NCBI RefSeq assembly: GCF_024655565.1
Contig: NZ_JANKOF010000012.1
Span: 1 to 64,000 of the forward strand
Reading direction: 5' to 3'
Length of the DNA: 64,000 nucleotides
Source: Nitratireductor sp. ZSWI3
GTDB lineage: Bacteria; Pseudomonadota; Alphaproteobacteria; Rhizobiales; Rhizobiaceae
The notes under the pieces are model-generated. The model saw only the letters and a program-made list of their open reading frames with translations, did no database searches and was not told the DNA's origin. Of this stretch, positions 9,074-17,853 are shown piece by piece. The position numbers and the translations under genes are program-made. How positions within the stretch are numbered: position 1 is the stretch's first letter; every line of letters starts with the position of its first letter.

Positions 9074-9966
9074 AGAGCGATCTCCCTGAGAAGATCTGAA
9101 ACGGCAGCATGCAAGCCAGGCGAGCACGTCTCCGGTATAGCCAAATTGGCTCCCTTTACGATCGGCGCAAGCAAGGGTTCGAGGCGTGTAGGCACCTGGT
9201 TCGGGAGGCTGGACGGCTGAAAAATGAAACCGGAGTATCCACTGATCGATGTCTTGTTGCTGCTTACGCTTACCTCGAGACTGAAGGTTTCGACTGCGGT
9301 CGTGACCGATGGGCGGTGCGCGTCCATATTATCCAAGAAGCTTGCCAGTCTCTTAGGGGCATCCGGCCCGGAAACCTCTCCCCGCTTTGAATGTACCGTG
9401 AACACCAGGTGTAGATCGGCGATTTCGGTCTCATTCAGAGCATCCAGATCATAAAGCTCGGCAACCGACTCCAGCGAGGCGTGTTTCATACCTGCCGAAA
9501 CCGGCAGTTTTGCTGCTGCCTCTGCAGACGGTATCTCATAGCTGCGATGCAGGATCACTGCCTGAGCAAGCAGGAGACTGAGCTGCTTTTCGAAGCCAAG
9601 GGACTGGAAGCCAAGGCTGATCAGGTCGGACCCGGCAGCGTTGAGGTCGATCAGCCCCTTTTGATCCTGCCGTCGAACCTGCACCTTGTATTCGCCGATC
9701 TCACAAAGAACCGGTGTGGAGTCGGATGGAATGCGAAGGTCATCTGGGCTCCGCGCGATGCTTTGGGCGACAATCTGGCCGATCGCCTCCGCCCAGCCAT
9801 CCAGCCTGAGCTGTTGATCAAGGTTCAACGTAATCAGGTGCTGAGTCCGAGCTGTGATCGCAAAGGGGGTGATAAAGGCAGCCGCGACCAGCAGGAAGCC
9901 CATGACGGCGACCAGCGCGAAGCCTTCGCGATGCGGATCAGCTTCAGTGGTCGATGGGGCGCTCAT
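9070..9966 (-). CDS. gspK: Minor pseudopilin GspK
   Basis: 298 residues. The leader ends at HREG, then FALVAVMGFLLVAAAFITPFAI. Position 5 is not Glu, as expected for GspK, which caps the pseudopilus tip. The large periplasmic part has the GspK pattern: RRQDQKGLIDLNAAGSDL early and the helical insert around ASLESVAELYDLDALNETEI. The ATG at 9966 overlaps the gspC-like stop (ATGA), and its own stop overlaps gspE. Confidence 0.9.
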   Translation of the reverse strand: MSAPSTTEADPHREGFALVAVMGFLLVAAAFITPFAITARTQHLITLNLDQQLRLDGWAEAIGQIVAQSIARSPDDLRIPSDSTPVLCEIGEYKVQVRRQDQKGLIDLNAAGSDLISLGFQSLGFEKQLSLLLAQAVILHRSYEIPSAEAAAKLPVSAGMKHASLESVAELYDLDALNETEIADLHLVFTVHSKRGEVSGPDAPKRLASFLDNMDAHRPSVTTAVETFSLEVSVSSNKTSISGYSGFIFQPSSLPNQVPTRLEPLLAPIVKGANLAIPETCSPGLHAAVSDLLREIAL

Positions 9967-10538
9967 TCCGTTCCAGTTCCCGAGCCTGACGGTGGATACA
10001 GCTTGAGCGTTGCTCGTTGTTCGCCCTTTGCCAGCGTCACATCATCACTGGTGATCGATATGATAATCCAGTCGGCGATGTCATCGCCCTCGGAAAGCCA
10101 CCGGATGTCCTCACTGGTGGAAGTTGAAAGGAGTGCGCGTTTTCCACCGTTGGAAAGGCTGACGCCGGACAGCTTGATGTCAGCAGATGCAACTTGCTCC
10201 GGGTGCTCCTGCACATCAGCAAATGTTTCCGCCTCGCTGATCGTGCCTTGTAACTCAAAAGCGTCTGGGCTGGACTCCACTGTTTCCGGAGGCGCCTCGA
10301 ACGGTCGGCGTGTCGCGTGAAACAGTGGCCGAAGCAGCGCTTCCGAAAATGAACTCAGCAGTTCGCTTTCTTCGGTAGCCGAATGGTTCAGAGAGGGGGC
10401 GCCGAAGGCCGCCGTGTCGATCTTGCGATCAGGTTGTATCGGGGAAAGGTCGAGCGGGACCTGCAGCCAATACAGATTGAGCAATCCGGAGACAAGGATT
10501 GCTGCGACGACGAAGATCCAGGTTCCAGGTCGCATCAC
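9963..10538 (-). CDS. gspC: GspC-like type II secretion protein (HR domain)
   Basis: 191 residues. One N-terminal membrane anchor (about 8-26), then LLRPLFHATRRPF near residue 70 and an HR-type beta domain (FELQGTI... RALLSTSTSEDIRWLSEGDDIADWIIISITSDDVTL). This is the pattern of the GspC periplasmic domain that touches the N0 domain of the secretin. There is no C-terminal PDZ or coiled-coil domain, so it is a minimal form. Start is GTG at 10538 or ATG at 10535; both overlap the end of gspM. Confidence 0.8.
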   Translation of the reverse strand: MMRPGTWIFVVAAILVSGLLNLYWLQVPLDLSPIQPDRKIDTAAFGAPSLNHSATEESELLSSFSEALLRPLFHATRRPFEAPPETVESSPDAFELQGTISEAETFADVQEHPEQVASADIKLSGVSLSNGGKRALLSTSTSEDIRWLSEGDDIADWIIISITSDDVTLAKGEQRATLKLYPPSGSGTGTE

Positions 10539-11167
10539 TGTTCGATCGCCTCTCGCGAAGGAAGCAGATCGGGTCGCAGTGGCACGTAAATCCGAAGCTG
10601 TGCCGAGAGTTCGGGCGGCGTCAGAGGGGTGGCAGTTTGCGCATTTCCACTTGTCCAGATCGAAGCCTCGCGGATGATGAATGCGGGCTTTGTTGTCTCG
10701 ATCTCGAAGATCGTGTTGTGAACCGCATCAACCGTACCGGTCAAATCAGCACGCACTCCGATGTACGCTGTTTCATCGATCCGCCGTAACGGGACGTTGC
10801 TGACCGAGAGGATTGTTGCACCCCTTGCTGATGCGATCTCATTTAAGCGCGTCTGTATCGCAGCGCGCACGACGGCCTCCGTCTCGCCCGGGAAAAAGTC
10901 GTTCTCATTGACAGATTGCGACTGGGAGGCGCCGTGTTGGAGCAACGGCTTCACGGCTGCAACGGCCTGCAGACGACCTGCAGCAAGGCGTCGATCTTCG
11001 AGCTGTGAACGGTATTCGCCAATGGTGGCAATCGCTGACCACGTCAACCCGACGATTAAAGCGAGCGTGCCGAAGAGCAACAAGGTTGCCAGAATGCGCC
11101 GGGGGAGGGCAGGCAGGTTTATGATCCACGACAAGGGATCAATCGCTGAGGCCCGGTTCTCGCTCAA
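10535..11167 (-). CDS. gspM: Type II secretion protein GspM
   Basis: 210 residues. A short cytoplasmic tail, one membrane segment (about 24-46), a coiled stretch (EYRSQLEDRRLAAGRLQAVAAVKPLL) and a ferredoxin-like periplasmic domain ending near LRIYVPLRPDLL. The TTG start at 11167 overlaps the gspL stop by 4 bases. GspM pairs with GspL in the inner-membrane platform. Sequence similarity within this family is low; the call rests on order, length and architecture. Confidence 0.85.
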   Translation of the reverse strand: MSENRASAIDPLSWIINLPALPRRILATLLLFGTLALIVGLTWSAIATIGEYRSQLEDRRLAAGRLQAVAAVKPLLQHGASQSQSVNENDFFPGETEAVVRAAIQTRLNEIASARGATILSVSNVPLRRIDETAYIGVRADLTGTVDAVHNTIFEIETTKPAFIIREASIWTSGNAQTATPLTPPELSAQLRIYVPLRPDLLPSREAIEQ

Positions 11168-12201
11168 CGGACGATCTCCGTCTCGATGGTAAAGCGCTCA
11201 CCTTCCGCTCCTGGCACTTTGACGACGGGCGCGGTGAACGTCGGATTCCGAAAATGCGGGGAAACTTCAAGGACCGGTAGTAGACTGGCGGCGGACGCCG
11301 AATAACCGGTCAAGGTCAACCTGTTTTCGCTGACCGTAAGATCAGTGAGCCAAACACTGTCAGGCAACAGGCGTGTGAGCTCCTCCCAAAGGACGACGAT
11401 CGGCATCGCCTGCCGTTTTTGCTCCCGTACGCCCTCGATCTGCCGAATTCGGTTTCTGGTTCGGTCCGAAAGTGCTCGCACCTCCTTTGCGTCTGCTTCA
11501 AGTTGCTCGATTGTACTGTCAATTCGGTGCAGCGCATCGTTGAAGCGCCATCCCGCATGGGCATAAGTGATCATTCCTCCCACGATCATCATGATGGATG
11601 CGGCGAACAGCGCCCTGCCGGACCAGGACTTCTGTGACCCGATCAGAGTGCGAAGGTCGGCAGGATCAAGGGGAATCTCGCGATCATTGGTGATGACCTT
11701 CAGGGCTGCAACCTGCATCGATCGTTGCGCTATTTCTGAAAGGAGAGGCTGCAACGTCTGCTTTTTTACAACAAAGCAGCGACTGTCGCGGTCATCGGTC
11801 GTGTCGGCTGGGAAGAAGATGGCGACTGCGCCTGCATCAAGCGGCGTTGAAGAAGCGATGTCGAGCCTGGCCATGTCCCGTGCGCGCTGCCTGGGCAACC
11901 GGAACGGCGCTAGTTTCCTTTCAAGATAGCGTCCCGGCGTAAGGCGGATCTCGACCTGACACCTTGGGACGGGCAACAATGCTTCAATGTCTGCAGCAAG
12001 GGATTCCATGTCATCAGTCGAAAAGGACAGGATTTCTTCGCCGCCTGGTCGATCGACACGAATATCGTCCCGTGAGACATGGAATACCCAATCTGGCAAA
12101 CGCGGAGATGCAATCCGTGCGCAAATCCATGACGGCAGGAGCTGGTGCAGCTCCTGTCGCCACCAATGCAGGAAATCTCGGACATCCGCGCCAAGTGGCA
12201 T
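11164..12201 (-). CDS. gspL: Type II secretion protein GspL
   Basis: 345 residues. N-terminal cytoplasmic actin-like region (about 1-185; LTPGRYLERKLAPFRLPRQ is the PilM/GspL-type signature), membrane segment near 200-220, coiled coil near 225-265, then a PilN/GspL periplasmic domain (WEELTRLLPDSVWLTDLTVSENRLTLTGYS). First gene of the leftward operon, start ATG at 12201. It recruits GspE to the membrane. Its promoter must lie in the ~500 base gap to the right. Confidence 0.9.
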   Translation of the reverse strand: MPLGADVRDFLHWWRQELHQLLPSWICARIASPRLPDWVFHVSRDDIRVDRPGGEEILSFSTDDMESLAADIEALLPVPRCQVEIRLTPGRYLERKLAPFRLPRQRARDMARLDIASSTPLDAGAVAIFFPADTTDDRDSRCFVVKKQTLQPLLSEIAQRSMQVAALKVITNDREIPLDPADLRTLIGSQKSWSGRALFAASIMMIVGGMITYAHAGWRFNDALHRIDSTIEQLEADAKEVRALSDRTRNRIRQIEGVREQKRQAMPIVVLWEELTRLLPDSVWLTDLTVSENRLTLTGYSASAASLLPVLEVSPHFRNPTFTAPVVKVPGAEGERFTIETEIVR

Positions 12202-12736
12202 TGGCGACCCATCCCCGGAAACAACGAGTTAGAATTCTGGTGACTTGACAGCACCCCCGACGACATCCAATGCCGCTTGCTTGAGAAATATACTCCAGGC
12301 TTTATTGCGAGGGGACGTGAACGGGTGCATATCCGAACGCTATGCACAACTGATTGTCCGTTAACACTCCTTCGCGACGCTCACAATCCATACGAGCGAG
12401 CTGCAGAGAGTGATGTGCTGGTGGCGCAAGATTTCTAGCACCGTATTTTTCCAAAACTACTTGTGCCTGATCCGGGGCGCAACCCGACTGTCTGGTTTTG
12501 TCGAAGAACTTCGATAAGCTGCTATTTAGGATTCGACCCCATGGGAGACGTTTGTTCCGATCGAGTAGTCGCCGTACCATGTCGTGGCTCAAAAAATCGG
12601 CACGACGCTCATGCCTTGAGGGGCTTCTGAACCAGGAACTGACGGTGAGGAAGACTGAGCCTCTGCTGACGGACGGCTGTCAGGAAGATTGTGCTAATTT
12701 CTTCCCACGATGCCGAAGGATGAAGGGCCGTTGACC
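12202..12736. other. Gap holding the gsp operon promoter; no gene recognised
   Basis: About 500 bases between the divergent gspL and the DUF1579-like gene. It is moderately AT-rich, with a small inverted repeat TCGAAGAACTTCGA at 12500-12513. A 96-codon antisense frame has no family features. I see no RNA gene. Promoters for both flanking genes are expected but I cannot assign them. Confidence 0.4.
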
Positions 12737-13246
12737 ATGACGATATCTCCGTTTCTCGCTGCTCTTGAGTCCAAAGCTCCGCCAGCCGACCGGGCGAAAG
12801 ACATGGACCTGTATGGGTGGCTAATCGGAAGCTGGGAAATGGACACCATCCGCCATCTCGAAGACGGCACAACCGAGGAATCGACTGGAGAAATCCATTT
12901 CGACTGGGTGCTGGAAGGTCGCGCCATTCAGGATATCTGGATCAGGCCCAAGCGCCCTACGCCATCTACCATGTATGGTACAACTTTGCGCATTTTTGAT
13001 CCCGGCATTGATGGCTGGCATATCATCTGGAGTGACCCGCTCAACCAGGATTACTCGCGCCAGATTGGACGGGCCGAAGGTAAGGACATTGTCCAGATCG
13101 GCGAGGACTCGCGTGGCCTGAAGGCTCAATGGCGTTTCACTGAGATCACCGCGGACAGCTTCCATTGGATCGGCGAGGAAAGGTCTTCCGAGAGCGACCC
13201 TTGGAAAGTCACTTACGAACATTTCGCCCGCAGAACCAATCTTTGA
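12737..13246 (+). CDS. DUF1579-like conserved hypothetical protein
   Basis: 169 residues from ATG at 12737, with GAAGG upstream; an ATG at 12710 would add 9. The pattern GWLIGSWEMDTIRHLEDGTTEESTGEIHFDWVLEGRAIQDIW, then repeated beta strands with Trp-rich turns, is the lipocalin-like layout of DUF1579-type proteins. No signal peptide. Function unknown. Monocistronic, between unrelated genes. Confidence 0.75.
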   Translation: MTISPFLAALESKAPPADRAKDMDLYGWLIGSWEMDTIRHLEDGTTEESTGEIHFDWVLEGRAIQDIWIRPKRPTPSTMYGTTLRIFDPGIDGWHIIWSDPLNQDYSRQIGRAEGKDIVQIGEDSRGLKAQWRFTEITADSFHWIGEERSSESDPWKVTYEHFARRTNL

Positions 13247-13528
13247 TACTTTGGGGACTGTTTTGACTGAAAGCGGCTCTTCCGCTTCCCACCCGGATCC
13301 GGCCGGAAATGTCGTGACGGCTTCCAACCTGATTGTGGACATTCATTCGTGCATGCAGTTTAACTGAAAGCCGACGTTCAAGCTCACCGACTTATGGGTG
13401 CTGCCAGCGCAGTTCGCGACTTCGCTGCTTCTTTCACAAGGCTCGCATGCTCAGTTTCCGGCGTCGAGCCGTTCCCCGGCTCTGGGGCAAGTAGACGACA
13501 TCACCTTAGGAGGTCAGGGTCACCGGTC

Positions 13529-14974
13529 ATGCCATCAATTCAGAATGTGATCTCGCGCCTGCCCTACGAAAAAAATCCCTATGCACCGTTCCAATACGAA
13601 ACTGAAACGATCGAAGAACTCGAAGCGCTGACCGGGATCGGCTTCCCCGAGGATTTTCGCTGGTACCTGTCCAATGTCGGCTGGCTCGACATCAGGGACC
13701 GTCAAGGCTTTATTCTTGTTGCAGACGGTGACTATCTGTCGGCTCTTGAGTTCACTGCCGCCGACAACGCCGTGTTCGCTGCGTCCAACTACAGGAATTT
13801 CGTCAAGGGGCGTGAGGGCGACACGTTGCCGGGCACTAGTGCAGACTATTTTCCCTTTGCACAGATCAAGGGCGGCAATCCGTATGTGACGATGCGTCTG
13901 CTGGTCGCTCTTGGCGATGACGATCGTGGATCGATCTGGGCCGTCCACACGATTGGCCATTTCGATACCCACGACACGCGCCCGCCCGTCCGTTTGGCCG
14001 ACGACCTTTCGGGCTTTCTGGCGCAACTTGGCGCGGAGACGGAGCTGACGCAGATCGCTGACAAGAACAATGATGCGCTTTTCGACCGGCTCCTGGCGGC
14101 GTACCAGGTCGACCCGCCCATCGAGCCGACGCTCGCCGGTAACCCGGTCAGCTTGTTGAATACATTCTTCGAAGCGCCCGCTTCATTCGTGTTCGACGGG
14201 GGGCGCAACGTCGAATTTCAGTATCGGTGCTATGCGCAAGGCGTGGCGAATGCAGAAGCCTTCGCACGCAAGGCCGAGGCATTTGCACGACCGGAGAAGG
14301 ACCCTGCGGGCCTGTTTCCACGCCCGCTCAACCGCCGTGACATCAGGTTCCGCGAACCGGAAGCCTTCGGCTTTCCGCTTCGCTTCGAGAAGCGCGACAA
14401 CGGCTTTCGGGTGCTGACCGTGCAAAGCCGCGTCGGTGACGATCACGCCCTGTCGGAAGTTTTTCTCCTGCATGAGGACGGAGGCAACTGGACGCTGCTG
14501 CGACGACACAATGCCGTCATCGATGAGGTGCGGATCAAGGGCGTTGGAACATTCGCTTTCGACGCAACCTACAAATGGAAGCTGAAGAAGAAGATGATAC
14601 CGGCGTGGAGCGAGCGCCCCGCCGTTTGGCATGTCGATGGAAACGAAGATGCGCTGGACGCGGCGCGCATCGCCTTCATCAAGGAAGTCGTCGACTGCTC
14701 CGATTTCAAGGCGGCATTCGAGGTGTATGTGTTCCAGCTTTACACCAAGCGCCGCCATCACGAATTCGAGGCGATGACCGAAGACGAAAAGCGGGAGTGG
14801 GCCGACAGCTATCCGGAGATCACGCTCCCTGCGGATATCTGGCGCTTGCTGGGGAAGACGCTGCAGATTCATATCGAGGAGAACGGGCGCTTCCATCTCC
14901 GCACCGACGCGACCTGGGATCCCGAGCATGGCCTTGATATCGCCGTTGAAGATTGGCGCATAAGGGAACGCTAG
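13529..14974 (+). CDS. SUKH (SMI1/KNR4) domain protein with large C-terminal extension
   Basis: 481 residues from ATG at 13529, preceded by AGGAGG; an upstream ATG at 13394 would add 45 residues of non-coding character. Residues ~15-165 are a SUKH domain: IEELEALTGIGFPEDFRWYLSNVGWLDI, a later FPFAQ and a closing LADDLSGFLAQLG. The rest (about 200-480) has beta-rich repeats such as FAFDATYKWKLKKKM...W, resembling the DUF6985 style seen with contact-toxin immunity proteins. SUKH proteins are often immunity proteins, but no toxin gene is adjacent; the RHS locus is 12 kb away. Confidence 0.75.
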   Translation: MPSIQNVISRLPYEKNPYAPFQYETETIEELEALTGIGFPEDFRWYLSNVGWLDIRDRQGFILVADGDYLSALEFTAADNAVFAASNYRNFVKGREGDTLPGTSADYFPFAQIKGGNPYVTMRLLVALGDDDRGSIWAVHTIGHFDTHDTRPPVRLADDLSGFLAQLGAETELTQIADKNNDALFDRLLAAYQVDPPIEPTLAGNPVSLLNTFFEAPASFVFDGGRNVEFQYRCYAQGVANAEAFARKAEAFARPEKDPAGLFPRPLNRRDIRFREPEAFGFPLRFEKRDNGFRVLTVQSRVGDDHALSEVFLLHEDGGNWTLLRRHNAVIDEVRIKGVGTFAFDATYKWKLKKKMIPAWSERPAVWHVDGNEDALDAARIAFIKEVVDCSDFKAAFEVYVFQLYTKRRHHEFEAMTEDEKREWADSYPEITLPADIWRLLGKTLQIHIEENGRFHLRTDATWDPEHGLDIAVEDWRIRER

Positions 14975-15328
14975 CCATAGCGGCCTTCTTCCTCGGAGCT
15001 CTCTTAGAAATAGACAGGACCTCCCGCCTTACGGAGTTCCCACATCGCGAAGACTTTCGGGTTTAACGTCTGCAGGTCCATGGTCTCTCGCAAGATAATT
15101 CCATTCAGGATACGAGCTCATTATGGCAGTTTCCCGGAATCCTATTCCACAAGCCGACTTGCGGCAAACCACCCCGTTCGCGCCATTCGCGAACCGCGAT
15201 CGGCGAACTGGCAGGAGCCGACCCCATCATAGTCATTAAGCCCCTTCGTAGGTTCTCCTCAAAGCCGCCGTTTGTTCGGTGCAAACGAGCGAGCAGGAAC
15301 GCCGGAAGGCGAAGACGCTCCACTCCGG
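14975..15328. other. Gap without recognisable gene
   Basis: About 350 bases between convergent genes. A 72-codon antisense frame (15105-15323) has no family features. No hairpin followed by a T run was seen that would mark a terminator. Confidence 0.4.
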
Positions 15329-16204
15329 CTATGATGGCTTTACAGGCGTGTGTATTGCGACGCCGATCATGACCAGCGCCACACCGAACAGGTCTTGTGG
15401 CGTCGGAATCTGGGCCAGCACAATCGTCGCCATGATTGTCGCAGTCGCCGGCAGGATCGCCAGAAACAGCGCGAAGGTGGCGCGCGGCAAGCGGGACATG
15501 GCTAGTTGGTCGGCGATGTAGGGGATGACCGAAGAGCAGACGCCCACCGCTATACCAGCCAGCACCAGTTCGATCGCGCCAAACGCTCTGATCGCCTCGC
15601 CGAGGCCTATGGGCATGAGAATGACGAAGGCGATCGCCATGGCCGCTCCGAGCCGCTCAACGCCGCCGCTGGCACCACCTTTGGCGGCTTTGTGCCCAAG
15701 CACGATATAAGCGACGAAAAGCGCGGCGTTCAGCGACGCCCAGAACAGCTCCAGGAGGTCCGTCGACCATTTCAGATCGAGCAGGATGAAGACGCCGAGC
15801 ACGGCCAGAGCCAGCGCGAGAACGTTGCGTCTCGTGCGTACCCCATAGAGCGCAATGCCGATCGTGCCCACGAACTCCATCGCCGCCACCAGACTCATGG
15901 GGAGGCGGTCGAGAGCGAGGTAAAAGGCGGTATTCATCACCGCGAGGCAGACACCGAGTCCCGCCAGCAGCCATCGCGTTTTCGCATCGGCCTCGCGAAT
16001 GGTTCTCAACGGCTTTGTGAACGGGGCGAAGATGAGTGCTGCCGAAGCGATCCTGAACCACGCGACGCCGAGCACGCCCACGGCCGGGAAAAGCAGAACG
16101 GCGAAGGATGGCCCAAGATAGTGGAATACGGCGCTGACCCCAAACCAGGCGTGCGGGGGAACGGTTTCGGCGGCTCTGTTCAGCGCAAGGCTCGATGATC
16201 GCAT
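15329..16204 (-). CDS. EamA/DMT family exporter (RhtA-like)
   Basis: 291 residues with ten predicted membrane segments in two EamA repeats (about 25-150 and 160-285). The motifs are typical of RhtA-type amino-acid or metabolite exporters: FRIASAALIFAPFTKPL, LDRLPMSLVAAMEFVGTIGIALYG, GVCSSVIPYIADQLAMSRLP. Divergent from an Lrp-family regulator with ~100 bases between, a classic pairing in which the regulator senses an amino acid and controls its exporter. The substrate is not readable. Confidence 0.9.
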   Translation of the reverse strand: MRSSSLALNRAAETVPPHAWFGVSAVFHYLGPSFAVLLFPAVGVLGVAWFRIASAALIFAPFTKPLRTIREADAKTRWLLAGLGVCLAVMNTAFYLALDRLPMSLVAAMEFVGTIGIALYGVRTRRNVLALALAVLGVFILLDLKWSTDLLELFWASLNAALFVAYIVLGHKAAKGGASGGVERLGAAMAIAFVILMPIGLGEAIRAFGAIELVLAGIAVGVCSSVIPYIADQLAMSRLPRATFALFLAILPATATIMATIVLAQIPTPQDLFGVALVMIGVAIHTPVKPS

Positions 16205-16306
16205 GCATTGCCTCCTTGCGTTTATTATGAGAGCCTTTAAGTAATTTATGAATGGATGTCGGAAGCCAGATGATGGCGACTAATTTGCAAAACAGAGGGT
16301 ACCGGG

Positions 16307-16783
16307 ATGAAGCGCCTTCGATACGAAAATGGAGGTGTCGATGAAACCGACCTGAAACTGCTCGAATCGCTCGCAACAGATGCGCGGACCAGTATTGCGG
16401 AATTGGCAAGGCTCGTCGGTCTATCGTCGCCGAGCGTTTCGGAAAGAATCAGGCGACTGGAAGAAGCGGGCGTGATCGAAGGCTATGCCGCCAGGATCAA
16501 TCCGAAGGCGCTGGGCCTGCCGCTTGCCGCTTGGCTCCGTATCCGGCCGATCCCTGGCCAGCTTCAGAAGGTGACTGAAATACTGCGGGACATTCCGGAG
16601 ATCGTCGAGTGCGACCGCGTCACCGGGGAAGACTGCTTCATCGCCCGTGCGCATGTCGAAACGGTTGAGGCATTGGAGCGGCTAATTGACAAGCTCATCC
16701 CCTATTCGATGACGAATACGTCGATAGTCCAGTCGTCTCCCGTTGCGCGCAGATTGCCGCCAATGAAGGCGTTCACAAGATAG
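16307..16783 (+). CDS. Lrp/AsnC family transcriptional regulator
   Basis: 158 residues. N-terminal AsnC-type winged helix (DLKLLESLATDARTSIAELARLVGLSSPSVSERIRRLEEAGVI, about residues 10-55), then the RAM ligand domain (about 75-150: LAAWLRIRPIPGQ, VECDRVTGEDCFIARAHVETVEALERLID). Start ATG at 16307 after GGTACCGGG. It probably controls the divergent EamA exporter. Confidence 0.92.
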   Translation: MKRLRYENGGVDETDLKLLESLATDARTSIAELARLVGLSSPSVSERIRRLEEAGVIEGYAARINPKALGLPLAAWLRIRPIPGQLQKVTEILRDIPEIVECDRVTGEDCFIARAHVETVEALERLIDKLIPYSMTNTSIVQSSPVARRLPPMKAFTR

Positions 16784-17272
16784 GTCAATCTGCTTGGCAT
16801 CTTCGAAAAGATTGCATCGGTCACCGCCCTCCGGCTCGAAATCGAAAGTCCGACGATCTGTTTGCGAGCGCCAAATCGGCGATCCGCCCAGTGCCCCCTT
16901 CCTTGTGCATCTATTCAAGAGCGGACGGGCAGGGGCGGAATCTAAGAATAGAAAATTTCTATTGTTTTTCAGATGGGTGTTTCTTAAACTGCGGCGATCG
17001 AAACCAACAGAAATACCAACAAAATATTTCTGTGGATTGGTCCGGTTCCCGCATATACTTTGGTCGGCTGCACCCTATAGACGCCATGGCCTCAGAAATG
17101 GGATAGTCGGAAACGCAATCACCGGTCAGGCCTGAGCCAACCAGTTCTCAATGGAAATCAACAGTCCATGTTTTTGAGTTCGATTGATAAGCGCTCTGCC
17201 GCCCGTCTGTCGTATCAGCCCTGATCGGAGGCTTCAGCTGCGGCTTTGGCAGCGCTGTCGCGAATTGCTTTC
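16784..17272. other. Gap without recognisable gene, partly AT-rich
   Basis: About 490 bases between the Lrp gene and the convergent AHSA1 gene. Bases 16940-17040 are clearly more AT-rich than the flanks. Short frames on both strands have no family features. I see no RNA gene. Confidence 0.4.
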
Positions 17273-17740
17273 TCAGGAGGTTTTCAGAGGGCGAGCGCGA
17301 AGGTATCTGGCCAGGGCACTCAGCATCCCCTCCCAACCGGAGCGGTGACCCGCCAGATCATCCAGCCCATCGAAATAGAGGCCCTGTTCAATCAGCCTCA
17401 TCCGCGTCCCGTCATTCGTCGCCTCGAAGGTAATGACGACCGTGCCGGCGAAGGTCAGCCGGTCGGCACTCTTGAGGGAGGTTGCGTAGACAATCCGCTG
17501 TTCGGGCTCGATCTGCAGGTAGCGGTTTTCGTTAACGTATTGCGGGCCGCCTTTGGGGCCGAAGCGACAGACGTCGGTTTCGCCGATGGTGAAGCGGAAC
17601 TGATCGAAGGTCATCTCCCAGCCCTCTCCGGGATCACCCCATGCCCGCTGCGCGTCTTCACGCGACCAGGCCAAGAAGACGTCTGCAACCGGCTGGTCGA
17701 ACTCCTTTGTCAGGTCCACAGAGCCCTCTACGATGCTCAT
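17273..17740 (-). CDS. SRPBCC/AHSA1 domain protein
   Basis: 155 residues from ATG at 17740, preceded by AAAGGAC. Residues ~8-150 form an AHSA1-type START-like fold: LTKEFDQPVADVFLAWSREDAQRAWGDP, FRFTIGETDVCRFG, VITFEATNDGTRMRLIEQGLYFDG, HRSGWEGMLSALARYL. This family often sits beside a regulator. It is divergent from the AraC-type regulator at 17854, so that regulator may control it. Ligand unknown. Confidence 0.9.
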   Translation of the reverse strand: MSIVEGSVDLTKEFDQPVADVFLAWSREDAQRAWGDPGEGWEMTFDQFRFTIGETDVCRFGPKGGPQYVNENRYLQIEPEQRIVYATSLKSADRLTFAGTVVITFEATNDGTRMRLIEQGLYFDGLDDLAGHRSGWEGMLSALARYLRARPLKTS

Positions 17741-17853
17741 GTCAGTGTCCTTTCGTGACCTTGTTTCTGAAGTGGCGTGAGATTGGGCTAAATCAGCTTC
17801 GAAGGTTAGTGTCAGACTCGACAGTTTCGGGGCGTTCGTGCCAGATTTGGCAT

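Noticed and set aside
1575-12201. Type IV pilus instead of type II secretion
   Set aside because: GspC-, GspK-, GspL- and GspM-type proteins and the GspG calcium loop are present; no PilT, PilA-type major pilin or PilC-only set.
15105-15323. Possible small gene of 72 codons on the minus strand
   Set aside because: No ribosome site, family features or membrane segment.
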